A DNA stretch of 19,611 nucleotides from JAXHNE01 sp038316995 (GTDB lineage Bacteria; Patescibacteriota; Saccharimonadia; Saccharimonadales; JAXHNE01). Where the stretch lies: assembly GCA_038316995.1 (NCBI GenBank), contig JBBQAZ010000018.1:1-19611 (forward strand), read 5' to 3'. How positions within the stretch are numbered: the stretch's first letter is position 1; every line of letters begins with the position of its first letter. The notes below the pieces were generated by a model that worked only from the letters and a program-made list of their open reading frames with translations, was not told the DNA's origin and ran no database searches. The translations under genes were made by a program, and so were the position numbers. Of the stretch, positions 7,868 to 13,928 are shown in pieces.

Positions 7868-8566
7868 ATGGATGTTTCTAAGTATAGTAGTTTTGCAAGT
7901 TTACACATTGGGTATGAGTTTAAGGATATAGAAATACTCATAACAGCCTTCACTCATAGGTCGTACGTTAATGAGCATCGGAAAACAGTCAAAGAGCACA
8001 ATGAGCGTCTAGAATTCCTTGGCGACGCAGTTCTTGAACTAGTTGTCACAGAATTTTTATACAAAAATTACAGCGAACCAGAAGGAATACTGACAAACTG
8101 GCGCAGCAGTTTGGTCCGTACGGAGAGTATTGGAGATGCAGCTGCTCGTAATAACTTTGAGCCACTTTTGCGACTTAGCCGCGGCGAAAAGCGAGGGACT
8201 GACCGTGCGCGTGCTCAAATACTCGCAAACAGTTATGAGGCGGTTGTGGGTGCTCTCTACATGGACGGTGGCTATGAAGTGGCAAAAGAGTTTATTCACG
8301 CATCACTTTTGACGACGTTTAGCGATATATTAAAAACTGGCTCATGGATGGATCCAAAATCTAACTTACAGGAGCTCGTACAACAGCATGACGGCCACAC
8401 GCCATCCTATAAAGTACTAGAAGAAGTTGGCCCAGATCACGACAAGATATTTACCGTCGGTGTGTTTGTGGGTGGCGAAATAAAAGGTAAGGGGCAGGGG
8501 CCAAGCAAACAATCTGGTCAAGTTGCTGCAGCAGAAGCTGCACTAAAACACTACCAAACGAAGTAG
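7868..8566 (+). CDS. rnc: Ribonuclease III
   Basis: This 232-aa double-strand-specific endoribonuclease has an N-terminal RIIID domain (about 1-150) with the signature HNERLEFLGDAVLELVV holding E46, E49 and D53, and a C-terminal dsRNA-binding domain (about 158-230; NLQELVQQHDGHTPSYKV ... AAAEAALKHY). It matures rRNA and other structured RNAs. In the second metal-binding motif the usual A-D-x-x-E reads A-N121-S-Y-E124, so the position equivalent to E. coli D114 is Asn while the catalytic Glu is kept. It starts one base after the NUDIX stop codon. It is the last gene of the nusB operon, since a fresh promoter follows directly. Confidence 0.95.
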   Translation: MDVSKYSSFASLHIGYEFKDIEILITAFTHRSYVNEHRKTVKEHNERLEFLGDAVLELVVTEFLYKNYSEPEGILTNWRSSLVRTESIGDAAARNNFEPLLRLSRGEKRGTDRARAQILANSYEAVVGALYMDGGYEVAKEFIHASLLTTFSDILKTGSWMDPKSNLQELVQQHDGHTPSYKVLEEVGPDHDKIFTVGVFVGGEIKGKGQGPSKQSGQVAAAEAALKHYQTK

Positions 8567-8567
8567 G

Positions 8568-8608
8568 TTGACAATAGAGGTGGTTATCTGTAGAATACAT
8601 CAGATAAC
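8568..8608 (+). promoter_or_regulatory. rpsP promoter with inverted repeat around the -10 box
   Basis: A perfect -35 TTGACA (8568-8573), a 17-bp spacer and a -10 TAGAAT (8591-8596) form a strong promoter starting 2 bases after the rnc stop. The -10 box lies in the gap of a perfect 8-bp inverted repeat, GTTATCTG (8583-8590) and CAGATAAC (8601-8608), the typical geometry of a repressor operator. The second arm covers the expected transcription start near 8603. Confidence 0.72.
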
Positions 8609-8652
8609 TTTATAAATCTTATATGTGTATAAGGAAAGTGAGAAATATTTAA

Positions 8653-9126
8653 GTGCTAGCTATTCGCATGCAAAGAACAGGACGTAAAGGACACGCGCAA
8701 TTTCGCATGATTGTTCAGGATTCAAAACGCTCACCAAGCAGTGGCCGCGTAGTTGCCAATCTCGGTAGCTACAATCCCCACACTAAAGAGACGAATATCG
8801 ACAAAGAAAAAGCAAGTACTTTCTTGAGCAACGGAGCTCAACCTTCAGAGCGTGCAGCACGTATCCTAAAATCAGACGGCGTAAAATTACCTTCTTGGGT
8901 AAAAATTGTTGAAAGTTCAAAGAAAACAACTAAAAATGCTGAAAAGCTACGAAAGAATCGCCCTGCAGAAGAAGCTCCAGTCAAAGAAGTTCAAGCTGAA
9001 GCCCCAGTCGAAGAAGCTCCCTTAAAGGAAGAAGCACCAGCTGCTGAATCTACTACTGAAGAAGAAAAACCAGCTGAGTTATCAGAGGCTGAAGAAACCC
9101 CAACCGAAGAAACAAAACAAGCCTAG
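8653..9126 (+). CDS. rpsP: 30S ribosomal protein bS16 with acidic C-terminal extension
   Basis: This is a 157-aa protein. Residues 1-85 are bS16: LAIRMQRTGRKGHAQFRMIV then SGRVVANLGSYNPHTKE and PSERAARILKSDGVKLPSW, matching the known bS16 order. The start is GTG; the next ATG (8668) would cut off the conserved LAIR strand, so GTG is favoured. Its ribosome binding site is weak (AAGGAAAG, more than 12 bases upstream). Residues 105-157 are a low-complexity Glu/Ala/Pro tail (repeats of EEAP, KEE, EAPVEE) not present in ordinary 80-90-aa bS16. It stands ahead of khpA, the usual ribosome/tRNA-maturation cluster order. Confidence 0.95.
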   Translation: MLAIRMQRTGRKGHAQFRMIVQDSKRSPSSGRVVANLGSYNPHTKETNIDKEKASTFLSNGAQPSERAARILKSDGVKLPSWVKIVESSKKTTKNAEKLRKNRPAEEAPVKEVQAEAPVEEAPLKEEAPAAESTTEEEKPAELSEAEETPTEETKQA

Positions 9127-9167
9127 AAAACCGTTTACAATAGTTATGGCGCGACATCATTGCAATT

Positions 9168-9176
9168 TGCTATACT
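9168..9176 (+). promoter_or_regulatory. Extended -10 promoter of khpA
   Basis: TGC-TATACT at 9168-9176 forms an extended -10 element with no clear -35. The expected start near 9183 leaves about 27 bases of leader with the strong ribosome binding site AGAAGGAG at 9196-9203, upstream of the ATG at 9210. Confidence 0.5.
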
Positions 9177-9209
9177 GTGTTTGTCACTGAACTAAGAGAA
9201 GGAGACCGA

Positions 9210-9623
9210 ATGTCCACGAGTATTGATCAGCAATTTATTGAATTCATTGTTAAGTCACTGGTTAGCAATCCTGATGCCGTACAAATAGAGAGAACAATTG
9301 ATGAAAAAGGCGTGCTTTTAGAACTTACAGTTGACCCTGAAGATTTGGGACGAGTAATCGGCAAGCGTGGAGCTACTGCACAGTCCCTTAGAACACTACT
9401 GCGCGCATTAGGAACAAAAAACGATGCTCGGTACAACCTAAAGATTGTGGATAACGGAGAGCCACGACCAGAGCGTCAAGAGCGCCAAGAACGCCCGCAG
9501 GATGAAGAAGATACAAGTATTCCAGAGGAGAAACCGCAAAAGACCGAGCCAGAAGAGGAAGAAAGTGACGTTGTAAGTAAGACCAGAAAAGAACTTGATG
9601 ATTTAGACGATTTAGATATATAA
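9210..9623 (+). CDS. khpA: KH-domain RNA-binding protein KhpA
   Basis: This 137-aa protein has residues 1-80 matching the KhpA/YlqC family: FIEFIVKSLVSNPDAV, then LELTVDPEDLGRVIGKRG with the GxxG loop as GKRG, then ATAQSLRTLLRAL. KhpA usually dimerises or pairs with KhpB and binds many RNAs. The common length is 75-85 aa; here 55 extra residues form a charged tail rich in Glu, Arg and Asp (PERQERQERPQDEEDTS ... DDLDDLDI). ATG at 9210 is chosen because it has AGAAGGAG at an ideal distance and lies downstream of the extended -10 box; the earlier in-frame TTG at 9177 lies upstream of the expected transcript. It sits between rpsP and trmD as in many bacteria. Confidence 0.93.
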   Translation: MSTSIDQQFIEFIVKSLVSNPDAVQIERTIDEKGVLLELTVDPEDLGRVIGKRGATAQSLRTLLRALGTKNDARYNLKIVDNGEPRPERQERQERPQDEEDTSIPEEKPQKTEPEEEESDVVSKTRKELDDLDDLDI

Positions 9624-9624
9624 T
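9595..9624 (+). promoter_or_regulatory. Putative promoter inside the khpA 3' end
   Basis: TTGATG (9595-9600), an 18-bp spacer and a perfect TATAAT (9619-9624) overlap the last codons and stop of khpA. A transcript from about 9631 would cover the structured intergenic region and stop at the terminator at 9719-9743. Confidence 0.45.
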
Positions 9625-9630
9625 AGTTCT

Positions 9631-9743
9631 TGTAAATTGACAGTCGCGACTACGACAAAAAACAAAAATTTAAAAGCTCTGCGAGCCACCGAAAGGTGGG
9701 AGCTTTATGTGACAGAACGATCCGGCAATGTCCGGATCTTTTT
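9631..9743 (+). ncRNA. Candidate structured small RNA between khpA and trmD
   Basis: This non-coding stretch of about 113 bases is bounded by a good promoter and an intrinsic terminator. It holds a 10-bp palindrome AGTCGCGACT (9642-9651) and a strong hairpin: AAAGCTC (9673-9679) pairs with GAGCTTT (9700-9706), and inside it CCACC (9686-9690) and GGTGG (9695-9699) close a GAAA tetraloop, with a 6-base bulge TGCGAG on the 5' side. The terminator hairpin follows. I do not recognise it as a known riboswitch or RNA family. trmD has its own promoter beyond the terminator, so this may be a separate small RNA or only the structured 3' end of the rpsP-khpA mRNA. Confidence 0.4.
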
Positions 9744-9747
9744 GTTT
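9719..9747 (+). terminator. Intrinsic terminator after khpA
   Basis: GATCCGG (9719-9725) and CCGGATC (9732-9738) form a perfect 7-bp stem with a 6-base loop, followed by TTTTTGTTT. It separates khpA (and any small RNA) from trmD. Confidence 0.85.
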
Positions 9748-9765
9748 CCAATACTAGTAAATTAT

Positions 9766-9773
9766 GCTATAAT
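9766..9773 (+). promoter_or_regulatory. Extended -10 promoter of trmD (near-leaderless)
   Basis: TG-C-TATAAT (TG at 9765-9766, TATAAT at 9768-9773) directly follows the terminator. The expected start at about 9780 leaves about 3 bases before the trmD ATG at 9783, with no room for a ribosome binding site. Confidence 0.65.
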
Positions 9774-9782
9774 ATAAATTAT

Positions 9783-10427
9783 ATGAAAGTGCAAGTTATT
9801 TCGCTATTTCCAGAAATGTTTAAGCCGGTATTTGGCACGAGCATGCTCTGGAAAGCGAAAGAACAAGGTGCGGTCAATTTCGAATTGATTAACTTGAGAG
9901 ATTTTGGCTTAGGGCCAAGGAAAACGGTGGATGATACGCCTTATGGTGGCGGTGACGGCATGCTACTAATGATTGAGCCCATGACTAAAGCAGTTGAGCA
10001 TGCGAAAGCACAAGACCTAACCGCTAAAGTTTATTTGCCAACGCCACGAGGCGAGATGCTTAAACAATCAAAAGTAAAACAAATAGCTGCAGACAATAAC
10101 GGCATAATACTACTATGTCCTCGTTATGAAGGTTACGACGAGCGTATTACCGACTGGGTAGATGAGCAGTTCTGCGTCGGACCATACGTGTTGACAGGCG
10201 GTGAAATACCAGCAATGATTTTGGTCGACAGTGTAGTTAGGCTGATTCCTGGAGTTCTTGGGGGAGATCAATCTATAGAGATTGAGTCATTTCAGCAAGA
10301 TGATAAAACAATAGAATTTCCTCAATATACACGTCCAGAACTTTTCGGTGACAAAAAAGTTCCAGACGTACTTTTAAGTGGTAACCACGCCGAAATAAAC
10401 AAATGGCGCAAAAGTAAGGAACAGTAA
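9783..10427 (+). CDS. trmD: tRNA (guanine-N1)-methyltransferase TrmD
   Basis: This 214-aa SPOUT-class enzyme makes m1G37 in tRNAs using S-adenosylmethionine, preventing frameshifts. It is recognised by KVQVISLFPEMF at the start, DDTPYGGGDGMLLM, LCPRYEGYDERI, VLTGGEIPAMILVDSVVRLI followed by PGVLG (knot region) and FPQYTRPELF with VLLSGNHAEI at the end. The residue aligning with the general-base Asp169 of the H. influenzae enzyme (before SF) is Glu here (IEIESF). ATG at 9783 is chosen; the in-frame extension to 9696 would run through the terminator and promoter. rimM is not present upstream. The stop overlaps the next ATG (TAATG). Confidence 0.96.
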   Translation: MKVQVISLFPEMFKPVFGTSMLWKAKEQGAVNFELINLRDFGLGPRKTVDDTPYGGGDGMLLMIEPMTKAVEHAKAQDLTAKVYLPTPRGEMLKQSKVKQIAADNNGIILLCPRYEGYDERITDWVDEQFCVGPYVLTGGEIPAMILVDSVVRLIPGVLGGDQSIEIESFQQDDKTIEFPQYTRPELFGDKKVPDVLLSGNHAEINKWRKSKEQ

Positions 10428-11146
10428 TGGGCGATATCCTACATTTTAGAGCAAGAAAAACAACGGTGCCACCTAGTCCCGAGAGCCGTTTATTATGCTC
10501 CATGCGAGAGAGACTGGGAGTGCAAAGAGAGTCTAACTATTTCTCATTTGATAGTGTGCCAGACTTCGAACCGTATGTGTCGGCCGATGGCAGTGTTCAG
10601 GCTGGAGCAGGAGGTGTCTCGAGTTTTGAAAAGTCTTTCGGTGATATCGAGATTAAAGAACCGTTTCGTGACTCGATTGAATGGGTTAATTATTTATTGA
10701 ATCCAGATTCGGTCACCCTTACAGTAGATTCAAATCAATTGTATGAATTCTATAGTGTATCTAGATTAGTTATGGATGAAGCCCGAAAGGTGCAGCCAGT
10801 TTTTCACCAAAGGCTTGGTCGTCTTGCGTCTAGTTTAGTTAGCCGTCCGATTGACGACGCTCGACCAGTAGAATTCGATAATGAGCATGTTGCCGAAGAT
10901 TATATAATCGGAAAATACGCTGCTCGCGTAGCTATAGACTGTGTAGTAATAAAGTCAAAAGATGAGGATTTGGGCTCTAGAATACGCAAACGTGCCGCAG
11001 ACAGAATCAAGCAGATTGAAGTTGATGAATGTGAAAAAGAATATTTAAGGCACTTTGCTATTGAACTTGTGTTTGCGAAATCAGAGTCTGGACACATAGT
11101 TACTCCGTCTGAAGCAGTTCACGAGCTCATACCTACTCGAAGCTGA
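10427..11146 (+). CDS. Hypothetical protein, 239 aa, coupled to trmD
   Basis: I do not recognise this protein. It starts with the ATG that overlaps the trmD stop by one base (TAATG), so it is almost certainly translated from the trmD mRNA. It is soluble, with no signal or membrane segment. Residues 1-80 are Ser/Gly/Asp-rich and probably flexible (SADGSVQAGAGGVSSFEKS). Residues 85-239 look helical and strongly charged (SIEWVNYLLNP, LYEFYSVSRLVMDEARKV, RIRKRAADRIKQIEVDECEKEYLRHFAIELVFAKSES). No catalytic motif stands out. Coupling to trmD suggests a translation-related or simply co-expressed role. Confidence 0.75.
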   Translation: MGDILHFRARKTTVPPSPESRLLCSMRERLGVQRESNYFSFDSVPDFEPYVSADGSVQAGAGGVSSFEKSFGDIEIKEPFRDSIEWVNYLLNPDSVTLTVDSNQLYEFYSVSRLVMDEARKVQPVFHQRLGRLASSLVSRPIDDARPVEFDNEHVAEDYIIGKYAARVAIDCVVIKSKDEDLGSRIRKRAADRIKQIEVDECEKEYLRHFAIELVFAKSESGHIVTPSEAVHELIPTRS

Positions 11147-11172
11147 TATACTAGGATTACGATAAAGGAGGG
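11144..11172 (+). promoter_or_regulatory. sodN promoter and ribosome binding site
   Basis: TGA-TATACT (11144-11152) is an extended -10 whose TGA is also the stop codon of the upstream gene. The expected start near 11159 is followed by a near-perfect Shine-Dalgarno AAAGGAGG (about 11164-11171), 4-5 bases before the ATG at 11176. This is the strongest ribosome binding site in the window. Confidence 0.65.
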
Positions 11173-11175
11173 GCT

Positions 11176-11601
11176 ATGTTTAAAATTAAAAAAGTCTATG
11201 CTCATTGTGATTTAATGTGTGGGGTTTATGACCCAGCGCAAGCACGGATAGAAGCTCAGTCAGTGTATAACGCGGTCAAGAAGTATCACGCGTCAAAAGA
11301 CCCCGTTTTTAAGCAACGAGCACTTTCTATTAAAGAAAAACGAGCAGAACTTGTTAAGGAACATTTGTGGGTGCTGTGGACAGATTATTTTAAACCGGAA
11401 CATTTGGAATCTAACCCTGATTTACATAATCTTGTTTGGCGCGCAGCAAAAGCTGCGGGTGACGCCAAGAAAACAGATAATATCGAAGACGCCGAGACAT
11501 TGATTAAATTGGTTGATCAAATTGGAGAGGTGTTTGCGAGCACAAAACCAGGCTATGACTACGAAGCAATTAAAAATAATATGGAAGGCCAAGCAGCCTA
11601 A
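11176..11601 (+). CDS. sodN: Nickel superoxide dismutase
   Basis: This 141-aa Ni-dependent superoxide dismutase converts superoxide to O2 and H2O2. After a 9-residue leader (MFKIKKVYA) comes the nickel hook HCDLMCGVYDPAQARIEA. Numbered from the mature His1, the ligands H1, C2 and C6 and also D3, Y9, E17 and R47 (in KEKRAEL) are all present. The rest, LVKEHLWVLWTDYFKPEHLE and the later helices, follows the four-helix NiSOD fold, and length is normal. The usual Pro5 of the hook (HCDLPCG) is Met here. His1 must be exposed by cleavage after Ala9 of the precursor, and the next gene encodes a matching peptidase. The leader is too short for export, so the enzyme is probably cytoplasmic. Confidence 0.95.
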   Translation: MFKIKKVYAHCDLMCGVYDPAQARIEAQSVYNAVKKYHASKDPVFKQRALSIKEKRAELVKEHLWVLWTDYFKPEHLESNPDLHNLVWRAAKAAGDAKKTDNIEDAETLIKLVDQIGEVFASTKPGYDYEAIKNNMEGQAA

Positions 11602-11605
11602 TACT

Positions 11606-11890
11606 GTGAGATTTCCACTGCTTGTTCGTCGCGTTAGTGGCGAAAGCATGTTGCCGAATTTGCGATCAGGTCAGATTATTTTTGGTAATAAAAAATTTAT
11701 GAAATTAAGGACAGGTAACGTCATAGTATTTAAACACGATAATATAGAGAATATTAAGCGGATTGTAGTTGCTGCTGAGGACACTGTTGAAGTACGCGGA
11801 GACAATTCATTTCTAAGCACTGATAGTCGTTCATTTGGCCCTATTAAAAGGAGTACAATAATTGCTAAGGTGTGGTGGCCAAGAACTTAG
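11606..11890 (+). CDS. sodX: NiSOD maturation peptidase (S26 family)
   Basis: This small signal-peptidase-like serine protease has the S26 Ser/Lys dyad: S14 in VSGESMLPNLRSGQII and K51 in NIKRIVV, plus the conserved RGDNSFLSTDSRSFGPI box. It lies directly downstream of sodN, the standard arrangement for the enzyme that removes the NiSOD leader and frees His1. No membrane segment is visible, unlike the housekeeping signal peptidase. The start is uncertain: GTG at 11606 (94 aa) is 4 bases after the sodN stop, while ATG at 11555 (111 aa) overlaps sodN by 47 bases and has no ribosome binding site. The frame is open further back to a TTG at 11513. Confidence 0.88.
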   Translation: MRFPLLVRRVSGESMLPNLRSGQIIFGNKKFMKLRTGNVIVFKHDNIENIKRIVVAAEDTVEVRGDNSFLSTDSRSFGPIKRSTIIAKVWWPRT

Positions 11891-11904
11891 CTAATTTAAT
11901 AATT

Positions 11905-12912
11905 TTACTTCTTTGATTTCAAATAATCATTGTGCGCTTGGGTTGCACTATTATACTGGTTTTGCAGGCTTTTACAGCGGTTTTGCTCATAGGATAATAA
12001 CCGAGCACTTGAGATTTGGTCACTTGGTATCGTTTCTTCTAATGATTTATATCGGGAGATGCAGTTAGAGTAAGTGTTTTCTAAGTCACTAGCGGTTTGT
12101 TTAAGAGTTTCAAGTCTTTGGTCTGCTAGTAAAGTGGTGCGACCTAGTGCCAAAAAGGAAAGAAATCCAACTGTAAGGAACGCAAGAAAAATTGTGGCCA
12201 TAAACCATCGTAGCGATTCTTTGTGTAAAATATTTGCCCTTTTTACAGCTTTCGTTAGGTGTTCATTTTTACGAACGTTGTAAGCGCCTATAAGATGCCG
12301 ATTCCATGGAACAGCAAAACTACTAATACGATCCAAATCAACGCTTCTAATTTCTAGATATTCAGTTAATTTTTGGCCAAATTGTGCATTAGTGAAGTAG
12401 CCAAGTGCCACGGATTTTTTATGCGACTCACGTCTAAATTTAGTTCGCCAACCACCTTTGTTTAGACCATTTAATATAATTATTCCTAGGCCAGATTGTA
12501 GGCATGCAATATCCGCAAGTCTTTCATTTTCTTGGGCGTCTACTAGTTGCCTTTTTTCTGCCATGATCAATCCATGAGAAAGTAAATGCGCAATGCATGC
12601 TGCTGCCGTCAATGGGTCGCCAAATACACTTATAGGAAGAGTGATTTGCAGCTTCTTTTCCTCTAAAATGCAAAGTCCAGGCTGTTCGATGCCGCGAGAT
12701 AATTGCAAAGTGACATTCTGCCGAATCTTTAGCCGCTTTTTTATTCTATCGGTAAGTAGTAAAAGCTCATTTTTTGATAAGGCTCCCCCATAAAACTCAT
12801 CGTCCGGAAATAACGGTGATGCGCCTTTAAAACGACTTCCAAGCCATCGGTCAAGTTCCTGACGAGTCCATAGACGTTCATCATAACTAGTTATATCACT
12901 TTGATAATGCAC
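11905..12912 (-). CDS. Membrane-anchored metallopeptidase-like protein, function unknown
   Basis: This is a 335-aa protein with a GTG start. Residues 100-195 resemble the arrangement of M48-type zinc peptidases: CIAHLLSHGLIMAEK (H109 and H113), then ENERLADIACL (E130, D134) and a later ALGYFTNAQFG helix. The catalytic glutamate of HExxH is replaced (HLLSH), so it may be a non-catalytic relative, or the likeness may be superficial. A single membrane helix spans about 237-256 (FMATIFLAFLTVGFLSFLAL). The last 75 residues are probably a coiled coil with two cysteines (C284, C313). A -10 TACAAT at 12924-12919 puts transcription start on the GTG itself. It lies 24 bases after the cation transporter gene. 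Confidence 0.65.
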   Translation of the reverse strand: MHYQSDITSYDERLWTRQELDRWLGSRFKGASPLFPDDEFYGGALSKNELLLLTDRIKKRLKIRQNVTLQLSRGIEQPGLCILEEKKLQITLPISVFGDPLTAAACIAHLLSHGLIMAEKRQLVDAQENERLADIACLQSGLGIIILNGLNKGGWRTKFRRESHKKSVALGYFTNAQFGQKLTEYLEIRSVDLDRISSFAVPWNRHLIGAYNVRKNEHLTKAVKRANILHKESLRWFMATIFLAFLTVGFLSFLALGRTTLLADQRLETLKQTASDLENTYSNCISRYKSLEETIPSDQISSARLLSYEQNRCKSLQNQYNSATQAHNDYLKSKK

Positions 12913-12918
12913 ATGCTT

Positions 12919-12924
12919 ATTGTA
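12919..12924 (-). promoter_or_regulatory. Possible -10 box of the 335-aa gene
   Basis: TACAAT on the - strand ends 6 bases before the GTG start codon, so the GTG would be the first base of a leaderless mRNA. No convincing -35 is seen at 16-18 bp. Confidence 0.4.
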
Positions 12925-12936
12925 CAGTAGTGATCC

Positions 12937-13866
12937 TTATTCTTCTGGTGTTTCTGCTTCAACCTGAACCTGGTGAATAGCAGGGATTTTAGTTATTAAT
13001 TTCTTTTTTATCTGATCTGTAATTACTTCTATCTGATCGGTTTTGAGGTTGTCGGCGAAATGAACCTCAAGAATCACTAGTAGTTTGCCAGAACCAATTG
13101 TTAAGGCACGCAGATCTAGAACGTCGTTTACACACTTTACGGACAGTGCCGTACTGCGAATATCATCGATTATTTCTTGTCTAGGACTAATTCCGACAAT
13201 AAAATCACGAACGTTAATGATTAACAGGCCAGCTCCTGAAATAGTTAAAAACCCAACCAGTATCGCGCCGATACCATCAAACAGCTCTTGCCCGGTAATT
13301 ATAAATGCCCCGATAGAAATTAGACCAATTAAGGCCGATAACATTCCCATTGTATCGATAAGAAGTGTTGTTTTAGTTTCCACAAGTGATGATTGCACGA
13401 TGCGCTTTAGCATTGTTTTTGCATCTGTATTGCTCATTGTCGAGCCTAGCCGTTTCAAACTGACACGCATAGAGTAGGTGTTTGTAGTAAAACCAAAAAA
13501 CAACATACCCAGAGCTAAGTATTGGTAACTAATTTCATTTGGGTTTATTAATTGCTGAAAACCTTTAATGACAGCAAATCCACCAGTTACCACCAGAGCG
13601 AATATACTCGCCAAAAGTGACCAGAAAAAAACTTCTCTACCAAAACCCAAGGGGTGTCTTGCGTCAGCTGCTTGGTTGGAGCGCTTTACTCCCACTAATA
13701 AAAGAAGAGCAGTTACGAGGTCGGCCGCACCCTGCAGCGCCTGTGATAATAACACAGTACTGTGGGTAAGTAGAGCAACTATTAAATTTAGTACAATGTC
13801 GCTTAGACTTACTAGGATAGATGTGCCAACAGACTGTTCCGCGCTTACATACTTTACTTTACTCAT
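12937..13866 (-). CDS. Cation diffusion facilitator (CDF) family transporter
   Basis: This 309-aa inner-membrane protein exports divalent cations (Zn2+, Fe2+, Mn2+ or similar) using the proton gradient. It has about six membrane helices, the family marker DARHPLGFGREVFFW after helix 2, and a C-terminal cytoplasmic domain (VNDVLDLRALTIGSGKLLVILEVHF). The metal-site residues are unusual: helix 2 reads SQALQGAAD where typical members have D-x-x-H-x-x-x-D, with only the last Asp kept, and helix 5 reads ETKTTLLIDTMG. The metal specificity or the transport mechanism may therefore differ. ATG at 13866 is preferred over the in-frame TTG at 13875, because a TGC-TATAAT box at 13883-13875 places transcription start about 2 bases before the ATG. 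Confidence 0.85.
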   Translation of the reverse strand: MSKVKYVSAEQSVGTSILVSLSDIVLNLIVALLTHSTVLLSQALQGAADLVTALLLLVGVKRSNQAADARHPLGFGREVFFWSLLASIFALVVTGGFAVIKGFQQLINPNEISYQYLALGMLFFGFTTNTYSMRVSLKRLGSTMSNTDAKTMLKRIVQSSLVETKTTLLIDTMGMLSALIGLISIGAFIITGQELFDGIGAILVGFLTISGAGLLIINVRDFIVGISPRQEIIDDIRSTALSVKCVNDVLDLRALTIGSGKLLVILEVHFADNLKTDQIEVITDQIKKKLITKIPAIHQVQVEAETPEE

Positions 13867-13874
13867 TAGGCGCA

Positions 13875-13883
13875 ATTATAGCA
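13875..13883 (-). promoter_or_regulatory. Extended -10 promoter of the CDF gene (leaderless)
   Basis: TGC-TATAAT on the - strand (13883-13875). The expected start at 13868 is 2 bases from the ATG at 13866. No -35 matches the consensus. Confidence 0.6.
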
Positions 13884-13894
13884 TCAAAATGCTT

Positions 13895-13922
13895 ATGACA
13901 TATGGGGTCTTCAGTGTAAAAT
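13895..13922 (+). promoter_or_regulatory. Promoter of the 201-aa membrane protein gene (leaderless)
   Basis: ATGACA (13895-13900), a 16-bp spacer and TAAAAT (13917-13922). The expected start is 13929, the A of the ATG. It is divergent from the CDF promoter only about 15 bases away. Confidence 0.6.
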
Positions 13923-13928
13923 ACGAGT

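Noticed and set aside
8965..9123. The Glu/Ala/Pro-rich end of rpsP as a frameshift product
   Set aside because: Codon use stays regular with one continuous frame to a stop codon, and khpA follows with its own start signals.
9177..9209. An upstream TTG start for KhpA
   Set aside because: It lies at or before the predicted transcription start, while ATG 9210 has AGAAGGAG at an ideal distance.
9673..9743. A known riboswitch controlling trmD
   Set aside because: I could not match the hairpins to any riboswitch consensus, and trmD has its own promoter after the terminator.
9696..9782. A longer N-terminus for TrmD starting at 9696
   Set aside because: The extension covers the intrinsic terminator and the TGCTATAAT promoter, and the conserved TrmD N-terminus starts at 9783.
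11890..11905. A terminator between the convergent sodX and the 335-aa gene
   Set aside because: The gap is A/T-rich but holds no stem of useful length.
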